DNA of 64,000 nucleotides from Gigantopelta aegis (GCF_016097555.1 NC_054706.1:27548282-27612281); one strand, 5' to 3'; counted from the stretch's first letter, positions 33,240-44,942 are shown. Numbers and translations: made by a program. The notes: generated by a model not told the origin, from the letters alone.

Positions 33240-35747
33240 AGAAAGGGAAATATTGCTACATGATGTGCAAGTTTTGGACTCAATAGTCGACGCGATTGTT
33301 ATTGGAGAGTTCTGTGTTGAAGCCTTGTTAAGTGTTTTATTTGTATTGCAGACCACTGTCATACGTCATCAAAGTCGAAAGGTAGCAAGAAACATTTTGT
33401 TATTTCTTTAGACATGAAAAAAACAAGATTGCTACATGTTGTGTCTATGTTGGATTCAGTAGTCAACGCAATTGTTATTGGGTTGGGGTTTTTTGGGGGG
33501 GGTGTGTGGGGTTGTTTTTTTTTTGGGGGGGGGGGTTGCCGTGAGGGTCTTGGAGCGTTGTTAAATGTTTTACTGGCATTGCAGATCACTTGATTGCTAC
33601 CATGCAATGCAGGTGATCTACACCAAGTTCCCTAATCATACACCTCAGTCATTAACCTTGCTCTTTCACAGTTCTTGTTATATCACTGTACTCCCAGTTT
33701 TTGTTATATTACTGTTCTTCTTTTACCCCAAAAAACAACAACAGTGTCGAATGCAGAATTATTCCAGGGATAGGGTGTAACAATTTACACAAAGGGCACC
33801 AACATTCAGGGAGACGTACATTATTGAACAGTACACTAACATGCATTGTATATGGCACTACTTCCCAAAACACCATGCTGTCCCCAACTGAAAACAAATA
33901 AATTCCTTCTATGAATTTGCTATGCACTGGATTGTTTCGAGACACTTCCAAATTTGACGGGGGTGCACACCACCAGCACTCTCCTCCCTAGATGCGTGCT
34001 TGTAAAATATTTAATTACACAGGTAGGCAAAAGGAGAATCATCGTATTACCAAACGTCTTTTTCATTACCTTGATAAATGACCATATTGATTCAGGGATA
34101 ATATATTGGGTGCCCACCTAAAAACAAAAACCGATTACCCAACTGAATATGTATTTTTTTACAACGTACGGGGACTGTAACTTTGGTATTTGACGCCCAT
34201 TACTATTATAGATATTTGCCACCTTCCAGTGAAAAGTTTAGGCCCATAGGTCAAAATAGCAACATATTCAAATAAGTAAAACAATGCGACGCCAGACGGA
34301 AGGGCAGTATTAAGTGCAAATGTTTTATATCACTTACAATTTTCAATATGTTGCCAAACAGTTCAGCCGCTTACACTTATAAACTGGACCACAGAACTCA
34401 ATGGCTTTTTATTATTTTGCATTCCATTTGTGGATTTTTAAAAGCTGTTTCAGATTAATACACACTCACTCACTGAAACGAATGCACTCATTTAATATTA
34501 ATTTCCAATACCGGTAACTATAATGATGATATTTGTATGTTCAGAAGATGGTTCAGTACGTTTCATTATATTCTCATTATATATTATACACATTTCTGGA
34601 TCTGTTTTCTTTTTCTTTCTCTTCCTGGTGGGCGGGTAGATAGTTGAGGTAGTTGTATGACTCCTCTATATTAAAAAACAACAACACGAAACACATTATG
34701 ATGGTATAGTATTTCTAGAGTGTGTAGATGCTTTCAACGGCGTGACTCTAAGAACTTAATTAATATAAGATAAAACCTATTACGAACAGCTCTTGTTGAA
34801 ATAGAAAACCTATTTTTCATTTCGATTTCGATTCTAATACACGAGCCACCATACCTGACAATACCTGAGAGCGTATGATTATGTCGTGTGACACCTCGGC
34901 ATTATTGGCGTCCCATTAATAAAACATAGAGTGAAAAGCTCTCTAATCTTAACCCTATTGTAAATATTGTGTATCTGAACCCAATCTAAGATCATGTATG
35001 GAGGAATTGTTAAATCGTTGTTTGTATGCTTATTGAACTTCAAACATCGCAAAACGTGATCTCAATACGCAGAATAATTTCGTGACTTTTGTTGGTGCTT
35101 TCGTGCGATTGTTTTCGCATGAAATGGTATTTAGTGGAAATGCTTAGCAACGGCATAAACAGTAATAATGTTATATATAAATATACAGAAGGTCTGTTCT
35201 ATCAGATATTGCGCTGCTGACTCTGTTTACCCGCATGTCTGACATATTGTTTTATTCACAAAGACCCGCACGAGGGGGGTTCTTTCTCTCGGTATTGATC
35301 GATTCTATAATTACTCTACTCTAATAGAAAGGAACCACTGATTTGCTGCGACACGTTTTATGCAGACAGTTTGATTAAACATATAAATTTTCCAGCAGCT
35401 ATATATTTTGTCATATAAAAAAAATCAACTCGCGCAAATCTTCAAGGTGGAATATAATATTTTCATACTGATTAATCTGTAGTCCTTCCCTGTGACTGAG
35501 GCAGATTCGGATATAACAAGAGGTTCTGGAATAATACTTTAAAAACCTGGGTCCAACTTCTCTGGTTGTGAAAACCCCCCAGAAAACAAGCAAATGTGAG
35601 CGCAAAGAGAAAATTAACAAAAATCAAGAAGCATACGTAAAACTCAAAACCACTGTGGTTAAAAAGGTGCATTCAAAAATAACTAATAACACAAATAATA
35701 CAAAGGGGAAAGTACACAATACCCTTCATACTTCTTCATCAGCAACA
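33240..35747. other. Interval between TMEM26-like genes A and B
   Basis: 2.5 kb. 33360-33420 repeats part of the gene A 3' end: TCAAAGTCGAAAGGTAGCAA, TTATTTCTTTAGACATGAAA and GCTACATG echo 33187-33270. That is a local duplication of about 180 bp. G-runs lie at 33494-33537. The upstream frame preceding gene B's ATG has no ATG of its own. Confidence 0.5.
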
Positions 35748-35983
35748 ATGGAACAGAGAGTGGAACATGGGGACAATATGAGAAGTAGATTCTTGAAAAT
35801 GAAGGATATATTTATGGCGCTGTTTGTTCGTCTGCTTCTCTTCATCCACTCGGTGTTGGCGTACTGGCGCGTGGAGTCCACTGGGCGGTATGGACAGAGT
35901 TGGTGGTTCCTCCTGCTCCTGGTGCTGCAGCTTCTGGAGGCTGGTTACACGGTCATCAGAAGAAAAGGAGTGGAAAACGAGTG
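35748..35983 (+). CDS. TMEM26: TMEM26-like gene B exon 1
   Basis: Encodes MEQRVEHGDNMRSRFLKMKD through RRKGVENEW (Trp split). Donor gtgagt. The N-terminal extension before MKDIF is unique to B among the three genes. Confidence 0.9.
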
Positions 35984-36084
35984 GTGAGTCAACCAAACTG
36001 TTCAGAGTCTGCTGCCTTAAAAATTGTGTGTTGCAACAGGGAACATGTTGAATTTAATTTTTGAATTGGGGTAGGTGGGGTGTT

Positions 36085-36147
<63 letters not shown>

Positions 36148-37740
36148 TACTCAAAAGAATTTAAGGGTCAAAAATTTATAACCAAATAAGTTTCAGAGTG
36201 TATTAGATTGATGATGTAAACTACACCAAAAATTTAATTTATTGTTCCATATTTACAAAAAAACACAAATAAACGTCACTGTATACAAGAAAGTCACATG
36301 ACATGCTGTCAAAGTTGAAGGTTGTCAAACATGGATTTTACACATTAGAACATTCGTTTAATAGTGTGTGAATCCACCCCTGGCGCGAATACACTCGACA
36401 CATCGTTGCCTCATGCTGTTGATCAGACGTCTGAAGAACTCTTGGGGAATGGCCTGCCACTCTGCCATAAGAAGTTGACCCAGATCATGAAGGTTGGCCG
36501 GAGGGGCATGGTTATCCCGAACTCTCCTGCCTAATTCGTCCCAGGCGTGCTCTACTGGGGCCAAGTCAGGCGAATATGCTGGCCAATCCATCCTGACGAT
36601 ACCTTGTTGTCTGAGAAAGTCCGTTACCACCCTGGCGCGGTGGGGTCTGGCATTGTCATCATGCAGAACTGCCCCGCCGCCAATCTGCTGAAGGCCTGGG
36701 AGAACCAACGGCCGGATAATCTCATTCAGATAGCGGATTCCATTCAGATTGCCATCCACCACATAGAGGGGGGTCCTGTGGTGGATAGAGATGCCGCCCC
36801 ACACCATGACGCTGCCACCACCGAACCGGTGACGTTGTCTAACGTTAACGTCAGCGAAGCGCTCCCCAGGACGTCTGTAGACACGAACCCGACCGTCGTT
36901 GAACTGGAGACTAAACCTGGACTCATCAGTGAACATCACTTGACCCCACTGAACACGTTGCCACCGCAGATGAAGCGTGCACCAGTGACGTCTGGCCGTT
37001 CTGTGACGTGGTAGGAGTGGTGGTCGAACAGCCTGGCGACGGCAGCGTAGATTATTGACTCTCAGACGTATGGTTTGATCAGACACTCGAGTTCCAGTCG
37101 CAGTCCGCAGATTGTTACGTAATCGGCGTGCAGTGGTTGTGCGTTGACGTAGAGCCATATTGGTGATGTAGCGGTCCTCTCTATTTGTAGTGCTTCGGGG
37201 TCTTCCCGAACGTGGACGATTTCGAACAGAATTCGTTGCTTGGTACCGTTGTCACAGTCGGCCAACGACACTCTGACTGACACCAAGTCTCAGAGCAACA
37301 TTTCTTTGCGTATTGCCATCCTGAAGCCAAGCAATAGCCCTTACTCGATCTTCGATAGTCAGTTGAAGTCGCACCATTGTCGAATTTGGAGTGTGCACCG
37401 TACACGAACGCAAGCTCCAATTATACGGAAATTCAGCATTGGGAACATGGAATACACGTGCAAAGCGTGCAAATGAAGCGCTTTGTGAAAAAGCAAGTTA
37501 TGGGCACTTAGCAGACCTTTCGCTTTCGCCCTAATTTACGTGCAAATGTAAGCATGTTTTCGCCATTATAACTAGTCGACCGTGTCAATGACAGTGGATT
37601 TTAATTCATTTATGGGTTGCTTAGACCCACTTTCGTCAAAATGGAACAATACCATGCGTGACGTTATGGTCTAGCTAATATAATTGACATTCAGAAAATA
37701 ATGTCGAAAATATCGTCTGACCCTTAAATTCTTTTGAGTA

Positions 37741-37815
<75 letters not shown>

Positions 37816-40800
37816 CGTGCGTGCCTGTGTTTGTGAGAGAGAGAGGGGTGGTGGGGGAGACTGCTGTCCATTTGAACATGTTTTCGACTAGGGTCTAAAA
37901 TAATTTTGTTTTGTAGGGAACATGTCTGGAAATTTGTTTTTAGGTAAGATGTTCTCTTTTTCCCCCCACTTTTTTCTTTTTTTTTTCTTTTGTATATTTG
38001 TTTACTACATTCTATTTACACCTACGGGTCTAAATAAAATGGTATGTATGTACTCTTTTTTACCTACAAATTAATTTTAAAATACTAAAAAAAAAAAAAA
38101 CCCACACACATCTAAAAATAAATCAGGGTCGGACTTATTTCCAAGGTAGGGTTTGGTTATCGGAAACACCCTTTTTTAGGCATAACACTAGCATAAATTA
38201 CGTAGTAAGTACAATTTCTTGTTTACAATATTATACCAGAGCTTTTTTAAGGACTAATATTACGTACGAAATACAATTTCTTGTTTAGAATATTATAATA
38301 GAGCTTTTTAACGACTAATATTACGTACGAAATAATTTTTTCTTTACAATATTGTAATAGAGCTTTTTTCAATTATTAATATTACGTACGAAATACAATT
38401 TGTTGTTTAGAATATTATAATAGAGCTTATTTACCGACTAATATTACGTACGAAATATACTTTCTTCATTATAATATTAGTACGTGTATTGTGGAGGTAG
38501 AAAACGTAAGAGAAGAGCAAAGGCAGATATTAGATTGGATGGTAAAGATATTATAAAGACGGGGCGGGACGTAGCCCAATGGTAAAGCGCTCGCCTGATG
38601 CGCGGTTGGTCTGGAATCTATCCCCATCGGCGGGCCCACTGCGGGCAATTTCTCGTTCCAACCTGATGTATCAAGGGCCGTGGTATGTGCTATCCGGTAT
38701 GTGGGATGGTGAAAATAAAAGATCCCTTACTACTAATGGAAAAATGTAGCGGGTTTCCTCTCTGAGACTATATGTCAAAATTACCAAATGTTTGACATCC
38801 AATAGATAAATCATCTAGTGGTGTCGATCCCCGTCGGCAGGCTAGTTCCCGTTCCAGCCAATGCACCCTTACTGGTATATCAAAGGCCGTGGTATGTGCT
38901 ATCCTGTACGTGGGATGGTGCATATAAAAGATCCCTTGCTAGTAATGGGAAAATGTAGCGGGTTTCCTCTGTAAAGTCCAATATAGACTGGATGCGGCGC
39001 GTGCGTGCGAACCGACTGTTGTGGCTGATGTGGCTGATGCGTCTGGTGCGTCTGACGCTTGTGTTTTGGACATGTATATCCTAACCGGCCTCGGTGGCGC
39101 AGTGGTTAAGCCATAGGACTACAGTCTGGTAGGTACAGGGTTCGCAGTTCTTAAGGGCTCAATGTGTAGGTGTAAGACCACTGCACCCTCTTCTGTCTCA
39201 CTAACCATCTAACAGCTAACCCACTGCTTGAACCGTATTTGAATATAAGCACGAAAATAAGTTGAAATACAATTAATGAAATGTATATCATATCCGATTC
39301 GTCTGTGGGGCCAATGGGCTATTTCTCGTTCCAGCCAATGCTCCACAACTGGTGTAACAAAGGCCGTGGTGTGTACTATCCTGTTTGTGAGATGGTGCAT
39401 ATAAAATATCCCTTGTTGCTAATCGAAAAGAGTAGCCCATGAAGTGGCGACAGCGGGTTTCATAGATCTCAATATGTGTGTGGTCCTTAACCATATGTCC
39501 GACGCCATATATCCGTAAAATAAAAAATGTGTTGCGTGCGTCGTTTTATAAAACATTTCCTTCTTTCATATACGACTATTTATTACTATATATTGTATCT
39601 TTTCAGGTTTTGTGTTTGCTATTTGTGTTATCTAGCAAGCATTGTACCGGCCATTATAATGTTGGAGATAGATAGACTAATACGTCTCGACCAGGGAAAC
39701 AAGTCGCAACCAGGGTCACTTTCAACCATTCCAGAGGTAAATAATTATATACACAACGAAGTTAATTAATATAGTTTTGACATTTTGTTGTTAAATATGA
39801 TTTAAAAAAAAAAAATACAGCTGCTTCCGTTGTAAGCTGTTGACATTGTAGCATGTTCTGACATTTAATTATTTAAACAACAATTTAGACGAACATTTTT
39901 TATTTCGACTTATTTTCGTGCTTATATTCAATTAAGGTTCAAGCAAGGTGTCCTGGGCACACACCTCAGATTTCTGGGCTGTCTGTCAAGGACATGACAG
40001 TGGGTTTGTTGTAAGTGGTTAGTGAGAAAGAAGAGGGTGTAGTGACCATTTTTTATTTCAACTTATTTCCGTGCTTATATCCAATTAAGATCCAAGCATG
40101 CTGTCCTAGGCACACACACCTCAGCTTTCTGGGTTGTCTGTCTAGGACAGTGGGTTAGATGTAGGTGGTTAGTGAGAGAGAAGATGGTATAGTGGCCTTA
40201 CACCTACCCATCGAGTCGTTAAAAGCCGCTCTGGGTGGGAGCCGGTACCGGGCTGCGAACCCAGTACCTACCAACCTTATGTCCGATGGCTTAACCACGA
40301 CACCATCGACGGATGTAGACCGAACAGCATGACAAGTATTGTTATGAACCAACGTGTATTTAATCCTAGCCGAATCGGTAGTTTTCTAAATGCACGAGCA
40401 CCTACCGTGTGAAAGACGTTTGCATGTATCGCAGGTTAAACTTTCATTGAAAAGTTGTTTAGAAGCAATCTGTGATAAACACTTGTTCAAATAATATGAC
40501 ACTTTCAAATAATTACCAAATTTCTACTACCCATTAGCTAAACTTATGATATATATGATATATGATGAAACACGTGGATAATATAATAATTTAAAGCATT
40601 TCAATAATTACATAGATACCTAAGCTCACAATACACCGACCTTGTTTAAAATTATTGATTACGAAATACGATTTTCACCAGATATATGAAGTTTAGTGTG
40701 GAAGTGGCTTGTGGGGGTTTACATGTTTGTTTGTTTTTTGTTGTTTTTTGTGACTTTAGTGTATTTTTGACCTGGGGTATCGTTAAACATTCATTCATTC

Positions 40801-40878
40801 ATTCATTATTGTGATTTTCTTTTTGATAAAATTTTATACTTCTAAACAGGACTTTCATCACATCTGGTTTTTACCTTA

Positions 40879-40915
<37 letters not shown>

Positions 40916-43900
40916 TTAAAACAAAAATCATTGTTCATATAATTACATAATAAATATATAGCATTTTTTCAAATAGTATTTTATTTTTGGAATATATTTA
41001 CGAATTGAATTTAATGTTTTCCATTTTATCCAAAGACACATGCACCAGCACGCTGCATGGAAGCCGTTCATACTTTAAATACTTAAAAGTCCCAATTCTG
41101 GGTATATTTTAAAGGGACATTCCCGAGTTTGCTGCATTGTAAGATGTTTCCGACTAACAAAATATTTCTACGATTAAACGTTCATATTAAATATATTGTC
41201 TTGTTTGGAATATCAGTGTCTGTATATCCAATGTGTTTCTGGTCGTCTTAATATTTGTAAGAAGCCCAAACTGGATTTCGTCTTTAAATAATTTCGTACG
41301 TACGAAAAAATATGTTTTAGGAAATAAAGTGAAATTTAACCTAGTACAAATATTAGAACGATCAGAAACACGTTTAATATACAGCCACTAATATTTTATG
41401 CAGAAAAATACATTTGATATGTAATTACACTCGTTAAAAAGTCTATGTTAGTCGATAACATCTTAAAACTTGTAGCAAACTCAGGAATGTCCCTTTAAAA
41501 TAATGTCACGATTATTCCCCATAAACACTCCATGACATAGCTGACCGTTCACAGTTGTGAGTAATCTGAGTTACGTGCAAATACTGTTTTCGTCATATCG
41601 ACCTTCTGAGTGTGAGCGGTTCTGACATATGTATTACTACATTGTAAATTAAAATGATGAAAATGAGTGTTGATGGTGAAAACACGAGAATTAATAAAGC
41701 TGTAGTTGTGCAAGGGTAGCAGTGCAAGCTATCACAAAAGGCGCGTACAGTATTTTGGACGGGCTTGCAAGTATTCAAAACTATATAAACAAGCAATACT
41801 CGCCTACAACGCCAGCCGACAAAGATATTACTCGTCCTCCACTAAGAATAAATAAATGTATAAACAAGCAATACTCACCTACAACGCCAGCCGACAAATA
41901 TATTACTTGTCCTCTGCTAACAATAAATAAATGTATAAACAAGCAATAGTCGCCTACAACGCCAGTCGACAAAGATATTACTTGTCCTCTGCTAACAATA
42001 AATAAATGTATAAACAAGCAATAGTCGCCTACAACGCCAGTCGACAATGATATTACTTGTCCTCCACTAACAATAAATAAATGTATAAACAAGCAATACC
42101 CGCCTACAACGCCAGTCGACAATGATATTACTTGTCCTCCACTAACAATAAATAAATGTATAAACAAGCAATACTCGCCTACAACGCCAGCCGACAAATA
42201 TATTACTTGTCCTCTGCTAACAATAAATAAATGTATAAACAAGCAATAGTCGCCTACAACGCCAGTCGACAAAGATATTATTTGTCCTCCACTAACAATA
42301 AATAAATGTATAAACAAGCAATACCCGCCTACAACGCCAGTCGACAATGATATTACTTGTCCTCCACTAACAATAAATAAATGTATAAACAAGCAATACT
42401 CGCCTACAACGCCAGCCGACAAATATATTACTTGTCCTCTGCTAACAATAAATAAATGTATAAACAAGCAATAGTCGCCTACAACGCCAGTCGACAAAGA
42501 TATTACTTGTCCTCCACTAACAATAAATAAATGTATAAACAAGCAATACCCGCCTACAACGCCAGTCGACAATGATATTACTTGTCCTCCACTAAGAATA
42601 AATAAATGTATAAACAAGCAATACTCGCCTACAACGCCAGCCGACAAATATATTACTTGTCCTCTGCTAACAATAAATAAATGTATAAACAAGCAATAGT
42701 CGCCTACAACGCCAGTCGACAAAGATATTACTTGTCCTCTGCTAACAATAAATAAATGTATAAACAAGCAATAGTCGCCTACAACGCCAGTCGACAATGA
42801 TATTACTTGTCCTCCACTAACAATAAATAAATGTATAAACAAGCAATATTCGCCTACAACACCAGCCGAAAAAGACATTATTTGTCCTCCATTAACAATA
42901 AATAAATGTAATGTATTCATCGGATGAACATTGGATTTCTTGAGGCACTTCATAATTAGGGATTGCACACCCCTAGCATACTCCGAATACTTCTACTGAA
43001 TCCGCGCCTGTATTGTTTGTAATAGTAAAATATGTCAAATAATGGGGAAATGAGACGAGCTTTAAGTGGGGATATGCTTCAAAATTGTTCTAATTTGATT
43101 TCAGTTCAACTTATTTTCCAATTAAGGTTCAAGCACGCTGTCCTGGGCACGCATCTCAATTATCTGGGCTGTCTGTTCAGGACAGTGGGTTAGTTGTTAG
43201 TGATTACTGACAGAGAAGAGGGTGTAGTTGTCTTACCCATACCCACTGAGTCGTTAAAACTCGCTCCGGGTGGAACCCAATACCTACCAGCCTTATGTCC
43301 GATAGCTTAACCACGATACCACCGAGGCCTGTGTTGTTCAAATAATGTTTGTTTTTTCGCACAGAAGTTCAAATAGTAAACAAGTATATTCTTGTTTGTA
43401 ATTTCTTTATTTGCTTAGTGATAAATATTAAATAAACTCTGAATATTTCTCATTTGATTGCAGTTAAATGTTCATCTTACTCTGAATTCACAAATCTGGG
43501 TCTCCATCCTCGAGCAACTGATGCTGTTTCTGATGGTCCTGGGAAGACTCCTGCTGCCAAGGGGCAAACTGTCGCGCGACCAGCTCTCTCAGCTCTTGTT
43601 CGTCTACATCGGCATGGCTTCTGACGTCACGGACCTCTTCCAGCTGTTCAACGAACGTAACGTGAGGAAGGACAAACCGCTGACGTACAGCATCTTCGCT
43701 GTCTGGACAGTCAGCCTCTTACTCTTCACTGTTGTCCTCACGGCATCCATGAGCCCCAAAAAGAGCAGAGTGGCGCCCAGCAGGAACTGCGGGGAAGGTG
43801 GCGAAACCAGCAGATGCGCCGTCCTGCGTATGTTTTTCGAAACTGAGATCTGGAGTATTGTGCTGACGTTCCTGTTTCAGGACGGTCCGTTCCTGTGCGT

Positions 43901-44093
43901 GCGTCTGGTGGCGATAATTAAACACCGTCTCCTCAACTACACCGTCATCTTCTTCGCCAGCAAAAACGTGTTCGTCACCTTGCTGTTGATGTACAGGTTA
44001 TACGTCTTGTGTTTCGCAGAGCGGCCGGAGCCCAAACAGGAGGATGAACAAGCGCCTGACAGAAGCTGCTCTGAAACCGGTTCCAGTACCTAG
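35748..44093 (+). CDS. TMEM26: TMEM26-like gene B (multi-pass membrane protein)
   Basis: Coding exons 35748-35983, 39607-39736 and 43464-44093 give 331 aa. The start chosen is the first ATG of the open frame, with a good context (caacaATGg); in-frame ATGs at residues 11 and 18 are alternatives closer to gene A's N-terminus. Blocks: DIFMALFVRLLLFIHSVLAY (N-terminal membrane segment), [34 protein letters not shown], then ETEIWSIVLTFLFQDGPFLC and two more membrane segments. The split Trp and the phase-0 exon 2/3 junction match genes A and C. The last exon merges what are exons 3 and 4 in gene A. The tail is short and acidic (RPEPKQEDEQ). Intron 1 holds a Tc1-like element; intron 2 holds a 75-bp minisatellite and a palindromic MITE. 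Confidence 0.92.
36096..36144. repeat. (TG)n/(TA)n left flank of Tc1-like element 2
   Basis: TG units then TA units up to the element's end. The array continues beyond the element at 37744. Confidence 0.9.
36145..37743 (-). mobile_element. Tc1-like DNA transposon 2, inserted in a (TA)n tract
   Basis: Perfect inverted ends TACTACTCAAAAGAATTTAA continuing GGGTCA at both sides (26 bp). Length 1.6 kb, with the transposase on the minus strand. The ends differ from element 1, so it is a separate lineage. Both flanks are TA dinucleotide arrays, the preferred TA target. Confidence 0.92.
36358..37377 (-). pseudogene. Tc1/mariner-superfamily transposase with one premature stop
   Basis: Reads as a 339-codon frame from the ATG at 37375-37377 (MVRLQLTIEDRVRAIAWLQD) to the stop at 36358, interrupted only by a TGA at codon 42 (37252-37254). 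The family has Trp there (L-W-x-R-Y), so a single TGG to TGA change explains it. No frameshift. HTH residues (NVALRLGVSQSVVGRL), RSGRPRS hinge, D151 in MFTDESRF, D241 in HDDNARPHRA and E276 in DLAPVEHAWDEL are present; spacing D-34-E. Translation from the internal Met at 37158 would lack the first DNA-binding helices. Confidence 0.9.
37744..37812. repeat. (TA)n(TG)n right flank of Tc1-like element 2
   Basis: TA units followed by about 18 TG units and GCGTGCGTGCGTGC. Confidence 0.9.
38185..38485. repeat. 61-bp minisatellite, five units
   Basis: The unit includes AATATTACGTACGAAATACA, ATTTCTTGTTTAGAATATTA and TAATAGAGCTTTTT. Period 61-62 bp. A single diverged unit occurs at 45110-45180. Confidence 0.85.
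38559..38825 (+). mobile_element. SINE type 1 (tail b), full length
   Basis: Head GGGGCGGGACGTAGCCCAAT; the tail is shortened (GACATCCAATAGATAAATCA then CTAGTGGTGTC). Confidence 0.85.
38826..38970 (+). mobile_element. SINE type 1 body fused to the previous copy
   Basis: Starts directly at GATCCCCGTCGGCAGGC without a head and ends in GCGGGTTTCCTCT. Confidence 0.75.
39081..39285 (+). mobile_element. SINE type 3, internally deleted
   Basis: Head CCGGCCTCGGTGGCGCAGTG and tail TGAATATAAGCACGAAAATA. The AGCCCAGATAGCTG core is missing. Confidence 0.8.
39296..39570 (+). mobile_element. SINE type 1 (tail a), head missing, next to gene B exon 2
   Basis: Body from GTCTGTGGGGCCAATGGG to tail AAAACATTTCCTTCTTTC. 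It lies 37-311 bp before the acceptor of gene B exon 2, in the sense direction. Confidence 0.85.
39607..39736 (+). CDS. TMEM26: TMEM26-like gene B exon 2
   Basis: Acceptor ttttcag, donor gtaaat; 130 bp. Encodes FCVCYLCYLASIVPAIIMLE, IDRLIRLDQGNK and STIPE. A SINE tail ends 37 bp before it. Confidence 0.92.
39904..40046 (-). mobile_element. SINE type 3 tail half
   Basis: Minus strand: core, then CTTAATTGAATATAAGCACG. Broken at the CACTACACCCTCTTC stretch. Confidence 0.75.
40047..40312 (-). mobile_element. SINE type 3, full length
   Basis: Minus-strand head GTCGATGGTGTCGTGGTTAA to tail GATCTTAATTGGATATAAGC. Tandem with the copy at 39904. Confidence 0.85.
40313..41108. other. Gene B intron 2, AT-rich
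   Basis: Includes a LINE 3' tail remnant ending in (CATT)n near 40745-40808 and an (ATA)n tract at 40879-40915. No exon. Confidence 0.5.
41113..41494 (+). mobile_element. TTAA palindromic MITE, copy 2
   Basis: 382 bp with TTAA at both sides. Ends AGGGACATTCCCGAGTTTGC and CAAACTCAGGAATGTCCCT. TTTCGTACGTACGAAA lies within 3 bp of the exact midpoint. Confidence 0.93.
41783..42910. repeat. 75-bp minisatellite, 15 units, trimeric higher-order pattern
   Basis: The unit contains AAGCAATACTCGCCTACAAC, GCCAGCCGACAAATATATTA and CTTGTCCTCTGCTAACAAT. Period exactly 75 bp (unit starts 41791, 41866, 41941 and so on). Variant units recur in the order ACTC/ccgacaaat, AGTC/tcgacaaag, ACCC/tcgacaatg every 225 bp. 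On the minus strand the period equals 25 codons, giving a stop-free 395-codon run of a 25-residue repeat. No start context, splice or family match supports a gene. Confidence 0.95.
43104..43333 (-). mobile_element. SINE type 3
   Basis: Minus strand: AGGCCTCGGTGGTATCGTGG to CTTAATTGGAAAATAAGTTG. It lies 130 bp before gene B exon 3. Confidence 0.85.
43464..44093 (+). CDS. TMEM26: TMEM26-like gene B exon 3 with stop
   Basis: Acceptor gattgcag. Starts LNVHLTLNSQIWVSILEQ and runs through [10 protein letters not shown] and QDGPFLCVRL to GSST-TAG, with no intron where gene A has one (linker KKSRVAPSRNCGEGGETSRC). Confidence 0.93.
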   Translation, partial: LNVHLTLNSQIWVSILEQLMLFLMVLGRLLLPRGKLSRDQLSQLLFVYIGMASDVTDLFQLFNERNVRKDKPLTYSIFAVWTVSLLLFTVVLTASMSPKKSRVAPSRNCGEGGETSRCAVLRMFFETEIWSIVLTFLFQDGPFLCVRLVAIIKHRLLNYTVIFFASKNVFVTLLLMYRLYVLCFAERPEPKQEDEQAPDRSCSETGSST

Positions 44094-44584
44094 CCATTGT
44101 AACCAGAGCATCTCAGAACGCGGCGCTAGATTCGACAAGTCATAACAGAACATCTCTAAACCCATCGCTAGCTCTTACACTCTGGTTTTATTTCGATTAC
44201 TTGTACAAGAGAACATCTCCAAATCTATTCTAATTCCCACCTGCCCTATATGAGAACATTTTCCAAACTCAGCACCAGTTTCCAGAGCGGCCGGATCCGA
44301 AACAGGAGGATGTACAAGCGCTTGCTAGCTCTCTTGTAGGGCTAATTGGAACCAGGCCTGGTTCTTATAAAACTTTTAAGAGTCTAGACTGAAAACTCTA
44401 ATAGAGGTTGAGACGCCAATATCATGACAACGCCGTACGTGTGTGACGTCATTAGAGATTGAGTCTGGACATGGTTTGGAAATGTTATCTTATGAAGTAA
44501 CTCGACTGAAAGTGTACAAACGCCTGACAGCTCTCGTATAGGGATAATTCGAAACAGAAACCAGGATATTTTAAATGCATTTAA
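44094..44584. other. Gene B 3' flank
   Basis: No gene. 44288-44330 (GAGCGGCCGGATCCGAAACA, GGAGGATGTACAAGCGC) echoes the gene B tail at 44020-44053 (GAGCGGCCGGAGCCCAAACA). This indicates a small duplication of the coding end, about 270 bp downstream. Confidence 0.55.
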
Positions 44585-44942
44585 AGGGACATTCCCGAGT
44601 TTGCACCATTGTAAGCTGTTTCCGACTAATAAAATATTTCTACGATTAAACTTACATATTAAATATATTTTCTTGTTTAGAATATCAATGTCTGTATATT
44701 CAATGTCTTAATATTTGTAAGAAGCCCAAACTGGATTTTGTACGTACGTACGAAAAAATATATTTTAGGAAATATAATGAAATTTAACCTAGTACAAATA
44801 TTATAACGATCGGAAACATGTTTAATATACAGCCACTAATATATTATGCAGAAAAATATATTTGATATGTAATTACAATCGTTAAAAAGTCTCTGTTAGT
44901 CGATAACATCTTAAATACTGCAGCAAACTCAGTAATGTCCCT
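44585..44942 (+). mobile_element. TTAA palindromic MITE, copy 3
   Basis: TTAA at 44581-44584 and 44943-44946. The centre is expanded: TACGTACGTACGAAAA. The left end is AGGGACATTCCCGAGTTTGC. Confidence 0.92.

Noticed and set aside
38185-38485. CRISPR-like array
   Set aside because: Units are contiguous with no unique spacers of constant length, and the genome is eukaryotic.
41781-42968. 395-codon minus-strand frame with a 25-residue hydrophobic repeat
   Set aside because: It is the 75-bp minisatellite read in a stop-free frame. The period divisible by three explains its length, and there is no start context, splice signal or family match.
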